This document shows positions 7,817 through 16,750 of a DNA stretch of 64,000 nt, piece after piece; positions within the stretch are counted from its first letter, which is position 1; each line of letters opens with the position of its first letter. Made by a program: the position numbers and the translations under genes. The stretch is from contig NZ_RKLV01000010.1 in the NCBI RefSeq assembly GCF_026242195.1, positions 21,211 through 85,210 of the forward strand, written 5' to 3'. The stretch is from Halorutilus salinus. GTDB lineage: Archaea; Halobacteriota; Halobacteria; Halobacteriales; Halorutilaceae. Under the pieces are notes generated by a model. The model did no database searches. It was not told where the DNA came from and worked only from the letters and a program-made list of their open reading frames with translations.

Positions 7817-8929
7817 ATGATTACCGTGACGAAGAAGACCGAGTACACCGACGACTACGAAGACAAGACGCTGTACCTTCCGGGACCCACGGAGGTACAC
7901 GAGGATGTCATAGACGCCATGGCTCAGCCCATCTTCGGTCACCGAACCGAACGTATGACCGACCTGTACACGACCATCGTTGAGGACACCAAGGAGTTCC
8001 TCGGTACCGAACAGGAGGTTATCGTACTCACGGCGTCGGGTACGGAGTTCTGGGAGGCGACCACCCTAAACCTCGTCGACGACTCGATACTCGTCCCCAC
8101 GAGCGGCGCTTTCAGCGAACGTCAGGCGAACGTCGCCGAACGTCTGGGTAAGGACGTTGACCGTATAGGGTACGGCTGGGGCGATGCAGTCAAGCCCGAA
8201 GATATACGCGACGCGCTCGAACCCGGCGACTACGACGCCGTCGGCGTTGTTATGAACGAGACATCGACGGGCGTCCGTAACCCGGTCGAGGAGATCGGCG
8301 AGGTGCTCGGCGACTACCCCGACACGTACTTCGTCGTCGACGCGATCTCGTGCCTCGGCGGCGACCGTATCGTCCCTGACGAGCACAACATCGACTGTAT
8401 CTTTACGTCGACACAGAAGGCGTTCGCTATGCCGCCGGGTCTCGCCGTCTGTACCGTCAGCGACGACGCCTACGAGCGCGAACTGTCGAAGGACTCGTCG
8501 TCGTGGTACGGCGGCTTCCAACGTTGTCTCGACTACTACGACAGGAAGGGACAGACGCATTCGACGCCCGCGATCCCCATAATGCTCGCGTACCGCGAAC
8601 AGATGAAACGTATGCTCGAAGAAGGGCACGAGGCGCGCGACGAGCGCCACCGCGAGATGGCTGAGTACACGCGCGACTGGGCGCGCGATAGCTTCGACCT
8701 GTTCGCCGAGGAGGGCTACGAGTCACGGACGGTGACGTGTATAGAGAACACGCAGGGTATCGACGTTGCCGAGACGGTCGCGCGCGTCTCTGAGGAGCAC
8801 GGTATGCTGTTCTCCAGCGGCTACGGCGACATAAGCGAGGACAGCTTCCGTATAGGACATATGGGCGAGCATACGGTCGAGAGCATAAAGGAACTCACCG
8901 ACGCTATCGAGGACGTCGCAGGAGTCTAA
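7817..8929 (+). CDS. Class V PLP aminotransferase (alanine-glyoxylate / serine-pyruvate type)
   Basis: 370 residues from the ATG at 7817, where the family starts (ITVTKKTEYTDDYEDKTLYL); a longer in-frame extension upstream does not resemble the family. The PLP lysine is Lys201 in TSTQKAFAMPPG, and Asp175 in VVDAISC contacts the cofactor ring. LTASGTEFWEA (71-81) is the phosphate-binding turn. Related haloarchaeal proteins are annotated as alanine-glyoxylate aminotransferases, moving an amino group between alanine or serine and glyoxylate or pyruvate. The substrate is inferred from family only. It is probably monocistronic. Confidence 0.88.
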   Translation: MITVTKKTEYTDDYEDKTLYLPGPTEVHEDVIDAMAQPIFGHRTERMTDLYTTIVEDTKEFLGTEQEVIVLTASGTEFWEATTLNLVDDSILVPTSGAFSERQANVAERLGKDVDRIGYGWGDAVKPEDIRDALEPGDYDAVGVVMNETSTGVRNPVEEIGEVLGDYPDTYFVVDAISCLGGDRIVPDEHNIDCIFTSTQKAFAMPPGLAVCTVSDDAYERELSKDSSSWYGGFQRCLDYYDRKGQTHSTPAIPIMLAYREQMKRMLEEGHEARDERHREMAEYTRDWARDSFDLFAEEGYESRTVTCIENTQGIDVAETVARVSEEHGMLFSSGYGDISEDSFRIGHMGEHTVESIKELTDAIEDVAGV

Positions 8930-8974
8930 ACGGATCGGTATGTACTTCTACCGGTCAGCCTGAGACGTACCGCC

Positions 8975-10060
8975 TCACGCCGTCTGGTACATCTCCTTGA
9001 CCTCACCGACAGTCTCCTCCTCGTATATACGTTCCAACATGTCGATAGTCTCCCTGATACAGTGCTGTTCCGCAGTCCCCCTCGTGCTGTAGTCGTTGCC
9101 GAGCGCCGTCTCAACCGCGCGCAACATGTCTCCCGTATCACCGAACTCGAACCTCTCACCGTTCTGTGAGGTTATCGTACGGCTGAACGGCTCCACGTCA
9201 GCCGCGACCACGGGTGTTCCGCAGGCGTTAGCCTCCAACGTCGAAAGACCCAGCGTGTCGCCCGTCGAAGCCGTTGCGAAGACGTCTATCCCTGAGTAGA
9301 ACTCGGGTAGCCTCTCCCTGTCGAGGAAGTCCATCACCTCGACGTTCTCACCCGCCATCTTCTGAATCCGGGGTCTGTCGGGTCCTTCGCCAACGATGAC
9401 CACGCTACCGTCGAAGCCCTCCGCGAACCTGCACAGGTGACCTATGTTCTTCTCACGGCTGACCCTGCCTGAGTAACCCACGACGGGTCTCTCTACGTCT
9501 ATCTCGTCCACGAAGGAACCCTCGCACGGTTCGAAGAAGTCTATATCCACACCGACGGTCAGCTTCTTCGCCTCCACATCCCTGTCCATCCTGCCCGTAG
9601 ACGCGGTTACGACGTCGAACTTGGAGAGAAACCTGTTTTCGATAGGTACGTATATCCTGCCTACGGCGTTGGCTATCCTCTTGCTACGGACAGCCTGTTC
9701 GACGTACTCCTCGATAGGCGTGTGGTGGGTGTAGACCTTCGGTATACCTTCCTTCGCCGCGTAACGCCTTCCGTACCTTCCGACGAAGGCGGGTCCGTGG
9801 CAGTGAACCACGTCGAGTTCGGGAAGCTTACCGTAACCAAGGGGTAAGCCGATGTTGTAGCCCCTGTAAAGCGGGTTGGGGAGCGACCTGACGGGTATCT
9901 CCCCCTCGTCGGGGTCGTACCTCTTGGAACCGGGGTAGACGATAAAGACCTCGTGACCCCTTTCCTCCAACCTCTCCTTCCAGTGTCTTAGGGTATAGCT
10001 CACCCCGTCGATCTCCGGGAAGTACGAGTCGGTGAAGAACCCTATGCTCAGTTTATCCAT
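8975..10060 (-). CDS. GT4-family glycosyltransferase
   Basis: 361 residues with a GT-B fold. The N-terminal domain opens with IGFFTDSYFPEIDGVSYTL, the acceptor-domain start typical of GT4 enzymes that make diglucosyl or mannosyl lipids. GYSGRVSREKNIG starts the donor domain, and DTLGLSTLEANACGTPVVA near residue 275 carries the Ex7E-type nucleotide-sugar motif. It is cytoplasmic or peripheral on the membrane. It lies 25 bases downstream of the MurG-like gene on the same strand, so the two likely act in succession on one glycolipid or glycan. Confidence 0.9.
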   Translation of the reverse strand: MDKLSIGFFTDSYFPEIDGVSYTLRHWKERLEERGHEVFIVYPGSKRYDPDEGEIPVRSLPNPLYRGYNIGLPLGYGKLPELDVVHCHGPAFVGRYGRRYAAKEGIPKVYTHHTPIEEYVEQAVRSKRIANAVGRIYVPIENRFLSKFDVVTASTGRMDRDVEAKKLTVGVDIDFFEPCEGSFVDEIDVERPVVGYSGRVSREKNIGHLCRFAEGFDGSVVIVGEGPDRPRIQKMAGENVEVMDFLDRERLPEFYSGIDVFATASTGDTLGLSTLEANACGTPVVAADVEPFSRTITSQNGERFEFGDTGDMLRAVETALGNDYSTRGTAEQHCIRETIDMLERIYEEETVGEVKEMYQTA

Positions 10061-10085
10061 ATTAAACTACCGTATCGGGTGTGGG

Positions 10086-11051
10086 TTATGAGTTTTGTTT
10101 TCCGGAGTTGAGGAGAACATCCACGAACGCCTCGGCGCCGTTGCCGTATTCGGGGTTCTCCACCTCCCCGTTACAGCATCTCTCCACCTCCTCAACCACC
10201 TCGTCGACCGTATCAGCCTTTATGACGCCGTCGGTACCCTTACGTTCCGCCTTCTCCGCGAGGCTCTTCTGGAAAGGCAGGAACGGGTAGACGACACACG
10301 GCGTGCCCGCGACGACGGTGTCCGCGATAGACGAGTACCCCGTGCAGACGACACAGTCCGCGGCTTCGGTATGCGGGGTCATCGAGGGCTGTATCTCCCA
10401 GTCGTCGGATCCCACCAGCTTCACCTCAAGACCTTTCGCCTCTAACCTCTCCCTGATCTCCTCAAAGTCATCGCCGTGGGTTCCGGGGTTGAGAAGCACG
10501 TCGTACCCCTCTACCTCCGCGTCGCCTTCCTGGGCGAGAGGATCCACGAGTTCGAAGCCGTCGGGGGCTTCCTCCTCCTTCCAGAGCGTGGTTACGACTA
10601 TCTTCTCACAGAACGCGAGCGAGGTTCTGTCGTACAGACGCAGAAGAACGTCCCATCTGAGATCGAGCATACCCGGTGTGAGATGGTCGATCCTGTAGAA
10701 ATCGACGCCCTGTGCGACGGCGGCTATACACGCGAAGATGTCGTCTGTCACGAGCACGTCCGGCTCCTCCTGCTTCAGCCACCGGTTTAGCTCCCTGAGA
10801 CGACGGACGGACGACGGTACGACGTCGAACAGGCTGTGCTTCAGAAACGACAGAGGGTTGCTACCCTTCACCGCAACCGTCGTGAGGTCGGGGTGTTCGT
10901 ATCCGTTCATCTCCACAAACGGCTTTCCCTGCCCGCCGCCTGCGACCGAGACCTCGACGCCGCGGGATTCGAGTTCCTGTGCGACGGGTATACTCCTTGC
11001 GGCGTGTCCCGCCCCGTCGCACCAGTAGACGATAGCCGCCTTTTCGACCAT
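10086..11051 (-). CDS. MurG-like GT-B glycosyltransferase
   Basis: 321 residues. The N-terminal YWCDGAGHAARSIPVAQEL corresponds to the GGGxGH acceptor-site loop of MurG/GT28-type enzymes, and the C-terminal ADCVVCTGYSSIADTVVAGTP is the donor-site stretch with the family's late glycine-rich turn. Such enzymes add a sugar to a lipid carrier. Its start faces the divergent phosphatase-superfamily gene across 95 bases, and it leads a two-gene operon with the GT4 gene. The sugar and acceptor are unknown. Confidence 0.75.
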   Translation of the reverse strand: MVEKAAIVYWCDGAGHAARSIPVAQELESRGVEVSVAGGGQGKPFVEMNGYEHPDLTTVAVKGSNPLSFLKHSLFDVVPSSVRRLRELNRWLKQEEPDVLVTDDIFACIAAVAQGVDFYRIDHLTPGMLDLRWDVLLRLYDRTSLAFCEKIVVTTLWKEEEAPDGFELVDPLAQEGDAEVEGYDVLLNPGTHGDDFEEIRERLEAKGLEVKLVGSDDWEIQPSMTPHTEAADCVVCTGYSSIADTVVAGTPCVVYPFLPFQKSLAEKAERKGTDGVIKADTVDEVVEEVERCCNGEVENPEYGNGAEAFVDVLLNSGKQNS

Positions 11052-11146
11052 ACGTACGTCGTTTTGTACCGGGCGTATAGATACAACTACCGGTTCGCGG
11101 ACGACAAACCGAAGTTACTAACTGTGGGCTGGAACCCTAATAGGTC

Positions 11147-12511
11147 ATGCGGGACACCGTTCCGGAGAAGAACGTCGTCTTTCTCGTCCTCGACTCGCTC
11201 CGGAAGGACAGGACATCCGCGTACAACGAAGACGTAGAGTTTACCGAGAGTATAGGCGAGGTCGCCGACTCGTCGGTCGTGTTCCAAAACGCCGTCACAC
11301 AGGCTCCTTGGACTCTACCCTCGCACGCATCGATGTTCACGGGCGAGTACCCGTGGGAGCACGGGACGACACACGCGAGAAGCTACTTTCCGTCCGACTC
11401 AGAGACGTTCGTATCGGGGTTTCAGGACGCGGGGTACACGACCGCCGCTATCACGCCCAACGTCTGGATTACGCCGCACAAAGGGATGACGGGCGACTTC
11501 GATCACGTCGAGAACTTCCTCGGAAAGGCGGACAACCGGCTTAGCGTCGCCCTCTCGCGCCTCGGTGCGAAGGCGTACCACAGCCTCGACGAGGTGACAC
11601 GCCGGGTTCTGGGAAGGCAGATAGACCGTCTTTTCAGGCTGTTCGACGTCGACGACTCGTGTAAGTCTGAGGAGACAGTCCGTGAGGTGGAACGTTATCT
11701 CGACGGCCGCGACGCCGACGAGAGGTTCTTCCTCTACGTCAACCTGATGGAGCCACACGAACCGTACAGACCGCCTCAGAGGTACGTCGAGAAACACGGT
11801 GTCGACGACGACGCCAACGTACCGCACAGGCAGAAGGACGTCTTTACGCAGGACGAAACCGACTTCGACAGCCTCAGGAGGCTCTACGACGCGTCGGTGG
11901 AGTACACGGACGACCTCGTAGGAAGGATCACGGATGCGCTCCGGCGGAACGGTATAGACGAGGAGACGGTCGTCGTCCTTCTTTCGGATCACGGTCAGGC
12001 GCTCGGCGAGGACGACGGCTTCGGTCACCAGTTTACGGTCGCCGAGCCTGTGGTCAACACTGTTCTGATGATCGATCACCCCGACATACCTCCCGGCACC
12101 GAGGAACGTCCTTTCGAACTCAGAAGGCTGAACGAACTCGTTCCTTACTACGCGGGGATAGCGCCGCGTCCGGACGATATCTTCGGCGACGTTGTAAAGG
12201 GCGGATTAGAGTTTCCCGAAAACTTCACCGGCTATATCCCCCGTGAGAGCTGGGATGAGTACTACCGTAAGTACAGGTACGCAAAAAAGGACGGAAAGAA
12301 GGTCGTCAAGTCGGTCGGCGAGGACGGCGAACCGCGTTACGAGGCGTACGACCTCGAAACCGGCGAGGAGATACAGGTGCCCCAGGATCTCGCCGACGAG
12401 GTCGACGGAACCTCCGTCGACGCGTCGCACGAGGACGGGAGCGGTTCGGACGACCGCGACGAAGCCGACGAGGCTGTCAAACGCCGTCTAGAAGACCTTG
12501 GATACAAGTAG
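11147..12511 (+). CDS. Alkaline-phosphatase-superfamily (sulfatase-like) hydrolase or phosphotransferase
   Basis: 454 residues. VVFLVLDSLRKDRTS (10-24) holds the first metal ligand, Asp16. APWTLPSHASMFTGEYPW (53-70) is the active-site loop, and LSDHGQALGEDDGFGHQ near 280 holds the second metal pair. In true sulfatases the loop begins with a Cys or Ser that becomes formylglycine; here the matching residue is Thr56, as in phosphoethanolamine- and phosphoglycerol-transferases. No signal peptide is visible. The C-terminal tail is highly acidic and ends in VKRRLEDLGYK. It sits in a glycan cluster, so modification of a glycolipid is plausible. Confidence 0.78.
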   Translation: MRDTVPEKNVVFLVLDSLRKDRTSAYNEDVEFTESIGEVADSSVVFQNAVTQAPWTLPSHASMFTGEYPWEHGTTHARSYFPSDSETFVSGFQDAGYTTAAITPNVWITPHKGMTGDFDHVENFLGKADNRLSVALSRLGAKAYHSLDEVTRRVLGRQIDRLFRLFDVDDSCKSEETVREVERYLDGRDADERFFLYVNLMEPHEPYRPPQRYVEKHGVDDDANVPHRQKDVFTQDETDFDSLRRLYDASVEYTDDLVGRITDALRRNGIDEETVVVLLSDHGQALGEDDGFGHQFTVAEPVVNTVLMIDHPDIPPGTEERPFELRRLNELVPYYAGIAPRPDDIFGDVVKGGLEFPENFTGYIPRESWDEYYRKYRYAKKDGKKVVKSVGEDGEPRYEAYDLETGEEIQVPQDLADEVDGTSVDASHEDGSGSDDRDEADEAVKRRLEDLGYK

Positions 12512-12536
12512 ACCGTAGACGAGGTTACAGATACAT

Positions 12537-13685
12537 ATGACCCAGCCAGATATCTGCGTCGTCGCACCGACCGTAAGAAACCCGGAGTTCATACGTGAGT
12601 ATATCGAGAACGCACGCGCCAACGGCTTCGACACCGACAGGCTCCACGTCGTTCTCGTCACCGAGGACTTCTGTGACAAGGAAAGCATACGCGCGACGCT
12701 CGACGAACTCGGTGTCGATGGAAAGGTGTTCGGAGGTACGGAACGCGAAGACTGGTACGAACAGAACGGTATAGAGGACTACTCGGATCTCGTACCCGCG
12801 GCTTCGCACGCCGAGACGAGCTTCGGTCTTCTGTACATCTGGGCGAACCCGCGTTTCGAGTACGGCGTCTTCCTTGACGACGACACACGACCGCACGACG
12901 AGTTCGACTTTTTCGGGACGCATATGGATCATATCGGCTCTCAGAAGGAGGTCGAACACGTCGGATCCGACGAGCAGTGGGTAAACGTACTCTACCAGAA
13001 CGTCGACGAGCACGGTCTGTACCCGCGTGGCTATCCGTACTCGGCGATGGACGAGACGGTTCAGACGGAGACACGGCGTACGGACGAGATAGTCGCCTCT
13101 CAGGGTCTCTGGACGGACGTCCCTGACCTCGACGCCGTCCGTATACTGATGGACGGCGACCTACGCGGACAGGCGCAGACACGTACGAGCGCAGGCGACT
13201 TCACGGGGAACTTCGCAGTCTCCGAGGGTAACTACCTCACCGTCTGCTCCATGAACCTCGCGTTCCGCAGGGAGGTGGTACCCGCGTTCTACCAGATGCC
13301 TATGGACGACAACGAATGGGATATAGGACGTTTCGACGACATCTGGTCGGGTCTGACGTTAAAGAAGGCGGCGGACATGCTCGACAAGACGGTTCTCACG
13401 GGCTATCCGTTGTGTATACACGAGAAAGCCGAACGGAGTACATTCAGCGACCTCAACAACGAGGTTCCTGCGTTGGAGCTAAACGAGCATTTCTGGGAGG
13501 CGCTCGATAAGGCACCCGACTCGGCAAGCAACTACTTCGAAGCCTACGAGGAGATGGTCTCTGCCGTCGACGCGTACGACTTCTCGGACTACGGTAACAG
13601 CGGCTTCATAGACCTTACCGTCGAGAAGATGTCCCGGTGGCTGGAGGCGTTGTCGGCGCTCGAAACAGGTGGTCGGACGGCGTGA
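12537..13685 (+). CDS. GT75-family protein (reversibly glycosylated polypeptide / UDP-arabinopyranose mutase-like)
   Basis: 382 residues matching the plant RGP/UAM family along its length: VFLDDDTRPHDE with the DDD triad at 114-116, LYPRGYPYS at 161-169, SQGLWTDVPDLDA at 188-200, VCSMNLAFRRE at 236-246 and IGRFDDIWSG at 263-272. Family members interconvert pyranose and furanose forms of UDP-arabinose and can glycosylate themselves on a conserved arginine; Arg164 of RGYP is kept here, while a second arginine seven residues later is replaced by Met171. It follows the phosphatase-superfamily gene by 25 bases and precedes a flippase-like gene, suggesting that it provides or transfers a furanose-type sugar for a surface glycan. 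Confidence 0.8.
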   Translation: MTQPDICVVAPTVRNPEFIREYIENARANGFDTDRLHVVLVTEDFCDKESIRATLDELGVDGKVFGGTEREDWYEQNGIEDYSDLVPAASHAETSFGLLYIWANPRFEYGVFLDDDTRPHDEFDFFGTHMDHIGSQKEVEHVGSDEQWVNVLYQNVDEHGLYPRGYPYSAMDETVQTETRRTDEIVASQGLWTDVPDLDAVRILMDGDLRGQAQTRTSAGDFTGNFAVSEGNYLTVCSMNLAFRREVVPAFYQMPMDDNEWDIGRFDDIWSGLTLKKAADMLDKTVLTGYPLCIHEKAERSTFSDLNNEVPALELNEHFWEALDKAPDSASNYFEAYEEMVSAVDAYDFSDYGNSGFIDLTVEKMSRWLEALSALETGGRTA

Positions 13686-13742
13686 CGACCACGGGCATCC
13701 GAAGGAGCGGAGACAAAAACACGGGGATGGTTCGGACAGACG

Positions 13743-14786
13743 ATGTCTGAAGACACGCTCAGGGACTCCCTCGTAGATATAGGCTGGAGGGGATGGGTCT
13801 GGGTCGGCGTCTCGGTGGCGTTACTCGCCGGTCTCGTCTACATCGCCGACTTCGGCGAGTTCGTCACCTCCGTCCGACGCGCCGATACCTCACTGTTCTT
13901 GATCGCGCTCGGACTCGGTCTCTCTTCACTCCTCGTCTGGGCGTGGGTCTGGCACCGTTTCTTTGAGAAGGTCGGCATCGAATCCACGTCTTCTGAGACG
14001 GTACGTATGTTCCTGACGGGGAACTTCCTAAACTCTATCACGCCCCTCGGTCAGTTCGGTGGCGAGCCTATAATGGCTTACATCGTCTCCGAGACGACCG
14101 ACGCCGAGTACAAGAGAACCCTCGCATGCGTCGTCTCCGCGGATGTCGTGAACGCGACACCGTTCTTCACGTTCACGCTCGGCGGTATACTGTACCTCGC
14201 CGTCGCCGGCTCCCTCCGGGGACCTTTCGTAGATATAGCCGCGCTCGCTGTCGTCCTTCTCGCCCTTCTGAGCCTGACCGCGTACCTTCTCTGGTCAGAC
14301 AAGCGGGGTTTAGGCGATACGGTCATACGTCTGACCGACGCGCTCGAAGCCCGTCTCGGACGCGGCGAATCCGTCTTCGAGTCGGTGCGCGAGAGCGTCG
14401 AAGGTGTCGAAAACGCCTTTCAGGACGCGGGCGACGACCCGCGTTTCCTCATAACCACCGCGGCTATCTCACACCTCGCAATACTCGCACAGATAGCCTC
14501 GCTGTACTTCGTCTTCCGGTCGCTCGGGCTACCCACGGAGTTCGTCCCTATCTACCTCATCGTCAACCTCTCCGTCATCGCCACCCTCTCACCCACACCC
14601 GGAGGTACGGGGACGTACGAGGCGGCGTTCACGGGTCTCACGACGCTTTTCTTCTCCGTCGACCTGACGACAGCGGTGACAGCGGCGGTTCTCTTCCGCC
14701 TAACCACCTACTGGCCCGGAATACCCGTCGGTGCGGTCGCTCTTCTGACGCTTCGGAACAAGATGAAGGCGAACCCCGGAAGCTGA
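13743..14786 (+). CDS. Flippase-like membrane protein (UPF0104 / lysylphosphatidylglycerol-synthase TM domain)
   Basis: 347 residues, about eight hydrophobic segments. Conserved family features include LNSITPLGQFGGEPIMAYIV at about 99-118 and LSPTPGGTGTYEAAFTG at about 281-297. Members of this domain act in lipid-linked sugar export (AglD-like in haloarchaea) or lipid modification. It is 57 bases downstream of the GT75 gene on the same strand. A paralogue (36009-37025) stands in the second glycan cluster, with the same PxGQxGGEPxxAYI signature. Confidence 0.85.
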   Translation: MSEDTLRDSLVDIGWRGWVWVGVSVALLAGLVYIADFGEFVTSVRRADTSLFLIALGLGLSSLLVWAWVWHRFFEKVGIESTSSETVRMFLTGNFLNSITPLGQFGGEPIMAYIVSETTDAEYKRTLACVVSADVVNATPFFTFTLGGILYLAVAGSLRGPFVDIAALAVVLLALLSLTAYLLWSDKRGLGDTVIRLTDALEARLGRGESVFESVRESVEGVENAFQDAGDDPRFLITTAAISHLAILAQIASLYFVFRSLGLPTEFVPIYLIVNLSVIATLSPTPGGTGTYEAAFTGLTTLFFSVDLTTAVTAAVLFRLTTYWPGIPVGAVALLTLRNKMKANPGS

Positions 14787-14812
14787 GGAGTCTTCCCGGA
14801 GGCACACCAACA

Positions 14813-14819
14813 TTTATAT
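14813..14819 (+). promoter_or_regulatory. TATA-like box for the 50-residue gene at 14846
   Basis: TTTATAT is centred about 30 bases before the ATG at 14846, the spacing expected for a leaderless archaeal transcript. Confidence 0.5.
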
Positions 14820-14845
14820 CCCATGATAGAATAGTATAGACCACC

Positions 14846-14998
14846 ATGAGCCTGAGAGACAGAACCGTCGGCGGAGCGGGGTCGAAGAAAGGGGTCGACT
14901 CGGTAAAGCTCGTATCCAAGCTCCTGAGAAGACATTACGAAACGTGGTCGCGTCTCTACGTCGAGCAACGTATCGAGATGTTCGAGTCCGACGGTTAG
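14846..14998 (+). CDS. Small basic 50-residue protein, unknown function
   Basis: ATG to TAG encodes 50 residues: a flexible glycine-containing start (MSLRDRTVGGAGSKKG), then an amphipathic basic helix (VKLVSKLLRRHYETWSRLY) and an acidic end. There is no membrane segment or known motif. A TATA-like box at the right distance, a clean start and a stop eight bases before the convergent UspA stop support it as a gene. The basic composition stands out among acidic neighbours and would fit nucleic-acid or membrane-surface binding. It was too short for routine ORF calling. Confidence 0.5.
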   Translation: MSLRDRTVGGAGSKKGVDSVKLVSKLLRRHYETWSRLYVEQRIEMFESDG

Positions 14999-15006
14999 TT
15001 CTCGGC

Positions 15007-15447
15007 TCAGTCACCTCCGTTCAGACTCACCGTAAGAACGGGTACGCGCGAGTTACGTACGACGCGTTCGGCGACGCTTCCTATGAGGTAGTGGTCGACG
15101 CCCTGACGCCCGTGTGTACCCATCACGACTATATCGACCTCTTCGTCCTCGGCGTAGTCGAGTATGACACGGTGCGGGATACCCGACTCTACGGCTGTCT
15201 CTACGGGTATACCGTCGGGTAGTGACGCTTCGGCGTCCTTGATGGCTTTCTGTGCGCGTTCGCGTTCCGACTCCTCCCATGCGTTGGGAGCCAGACCGCT
15301 ACTCGGACTTTCGAAACGGTTCCTCGTATCGGCTACGGAGACGACGTGTACGGTTGCCCCGTACTCTAACGCGAGGCTTCCGGCGTGGGAAGCCACACCG
15401 TCGAAGCCCTCGCTTCCGTCGGTCGGTAGAAGGATCTTCGTATACAT
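15007..15447 (-). CDS. Universal stress protein, UspA family
   Basis: 146 residues with the single-domain UspA fold. It starts MYTKILLPTDGSEGFDG and ends with the ATP-binding signature GTHGRQGVDHYLIGSVAERV (G-2x-G-9x-G-S), followed by VPVLTV. ATP-binding members act as stress-induced signalling or chaperone-like proteins. It lies 45 bases downstream of the TauE/SafE gene on the same strand, so it may be co-expressed; UspA proteins are often paired with transporters. Confidence 0.93.
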   Translation of the reverse strand: MYTKILLPTDGSEGFDGVASHAGSLALEYGATVHVVSVADTRNRFESPSSGLAPNAWEESERERAQKAIKDAEASLPDGIPVETAVESGIPHRVILDYAEDEEVDIVVMGTHGRQGVDHYLIGSVAERVVRNSRVPVLTVSLNGGD

Positions 15448-15492
15448 ACGGTTTCCTTAACGCCCCTGCGGGTTAAACCGACGGGTTGTGGC

Positions 15493-16575
15493 TCAGATAC
15501 CCCCCGTAGCCATGATGAACAGTGCGATCGATATGACGGCGAAAAGAGCCGCGACGCCCTTTGTGAGCGTCCCCGTTTCGAGCGCGTTGGAGACGTACGG
15601 CGCTATCTGACCGCCCGTCACCGTCGCGGGTACTGTGAAGACGACCATGTTCCACGGCGTAGACGCGAGGTCGAGTGAATGACCTCCGGGTACCAGACCG
15701 CCGCCGAAGACGTGGACGAGCGAGGCGATTATCGCCGTAACAGCCACGACGATATGGTTGGTTCCTATGGCGACACGTACAGGGACGTTGGTTCTTAGCT
15801 GTGATATGATACCGAGTTCGCCTATACCGAACCCCGCCAGACCTTGGAACACGCCTCCGACGCTGTAGTTGCCGAAACGTTCGAGGTAGCCCGTCCATGT
15901 GTAGAAGTAAGACTCGCCGCCCTGTGTGACACGTGTCACGTCACCCTCCTCGACCTCCACACCAGCGGGTCCGAGCTTACCTGCGTCGTCGGGGAGATCG
16001 TCGCCGGAGCCGTCGGCAACGGCTTCGGTCGATCCGTCGTCCTCGGAGCCTTCGCCGTGTGAGATATCCGCCGAGAGGAGGAGGTATGACGCGGCGAGGA
16101 GTGCGACGCCCAAGGCGGCGTGGAAAAGAGGCTCGGGAATCACGAACGAAAGCAGTGCACCGCCTATGACGAACGGTATGCTACCCAACACGAGCGTGAG
16201 AGCCAGACGTCTGTCGACCAGACCGTAACGTATGAACGCGACCGCCGAACTCGAAAGACCGAACGACTCGCTTATGAGACCCACCTTGACGATGGTCGGC
16301 GGTTCGAGGCTATGGGACAGAACCGGGAAGATGAATATGAGGAACGGCACGAACAGAGCCGAGCCGCTGATCCCGACCGTGTTTACGACCGTCGCGCCTA
16401 AGAGGAAGAAGAAGAAGAGCCACCAGTACTCGAACCAGTAGCCCGCGCCGGCGTCGTGTGGTACAGGCGCGGCGAGGACGACTATCAGTATGAAGACGAT
16501 CGGCGACGCAAAGACCAAGAAGTGTTGGTACTTGAGGAACGACTTCTGTACCCGCTGAGACTTGGTTGGTGTCAT
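15493..16575 (-). CDS. TauE/SafE-family anion exporter
   Basis: 360 residues, about eight membrane segments in two halves. LGATVVNTVGISGSALFVP near 59-77 and VGGVFQGLAGFGIGELGII near 238-256 are the paired glycine-rich repeats of the family. An acidic loop of about 60 residues in the middle (DISHGEGSEDDGSTEAVAD and onward) would face the cell exterior or cytoplasm. Family members export sulfite, sulfoacetate or related organosulfur anions. The 175 bases upstream hold no gene. Confidence 0.88.
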   Translation of the reverse strand: MTPTKSQRVQKSFLKYQHFLVFASPIVFILIVVLAAPVPHDAGAGYWFEYWWLFFFFLLGATVVNTVGISGSALFVPFLIFIFPVLSHSLEPPTIVKVGLISESFGLSSSAVAFIRYGLVDRRLALTLVLGSIPFVIGGALLSFVIPEPLFHAALGVALLAASYLLLSADISHGEGSEDDGSTEAVADGSGDDLPDDAGKLGPAGVEVEEGDVTRVTQGGESYFYTWTGYLERFGNYSVGGVFQGLAGFGIGELGIISQLRTNVPVRVAIGTNHIVVAVTAIIASLVHVFGGGLVPGGHSLDLASTPWNMVVFTVPATVTGGQIAPYVSNALETGTLTKGVAALFAVISIALFIMATGGI

Positions 16576-16750
16576 TTTAGTGACTCAGAACAGGTATCGT
16601 TCTACGAACCGGTCTTTTGCGTTCCGTACAGGCGACCTTTCATACGCGCGGCTTTGTGGAACCCGGTAAAAAAAGCTTTGGAGAGCGTCGGTGTCCGGGG
16701 TGCCTCGCGCCGGATCCGAAACGGCTTACACGGTCGAAGCTCGCGCGTCT

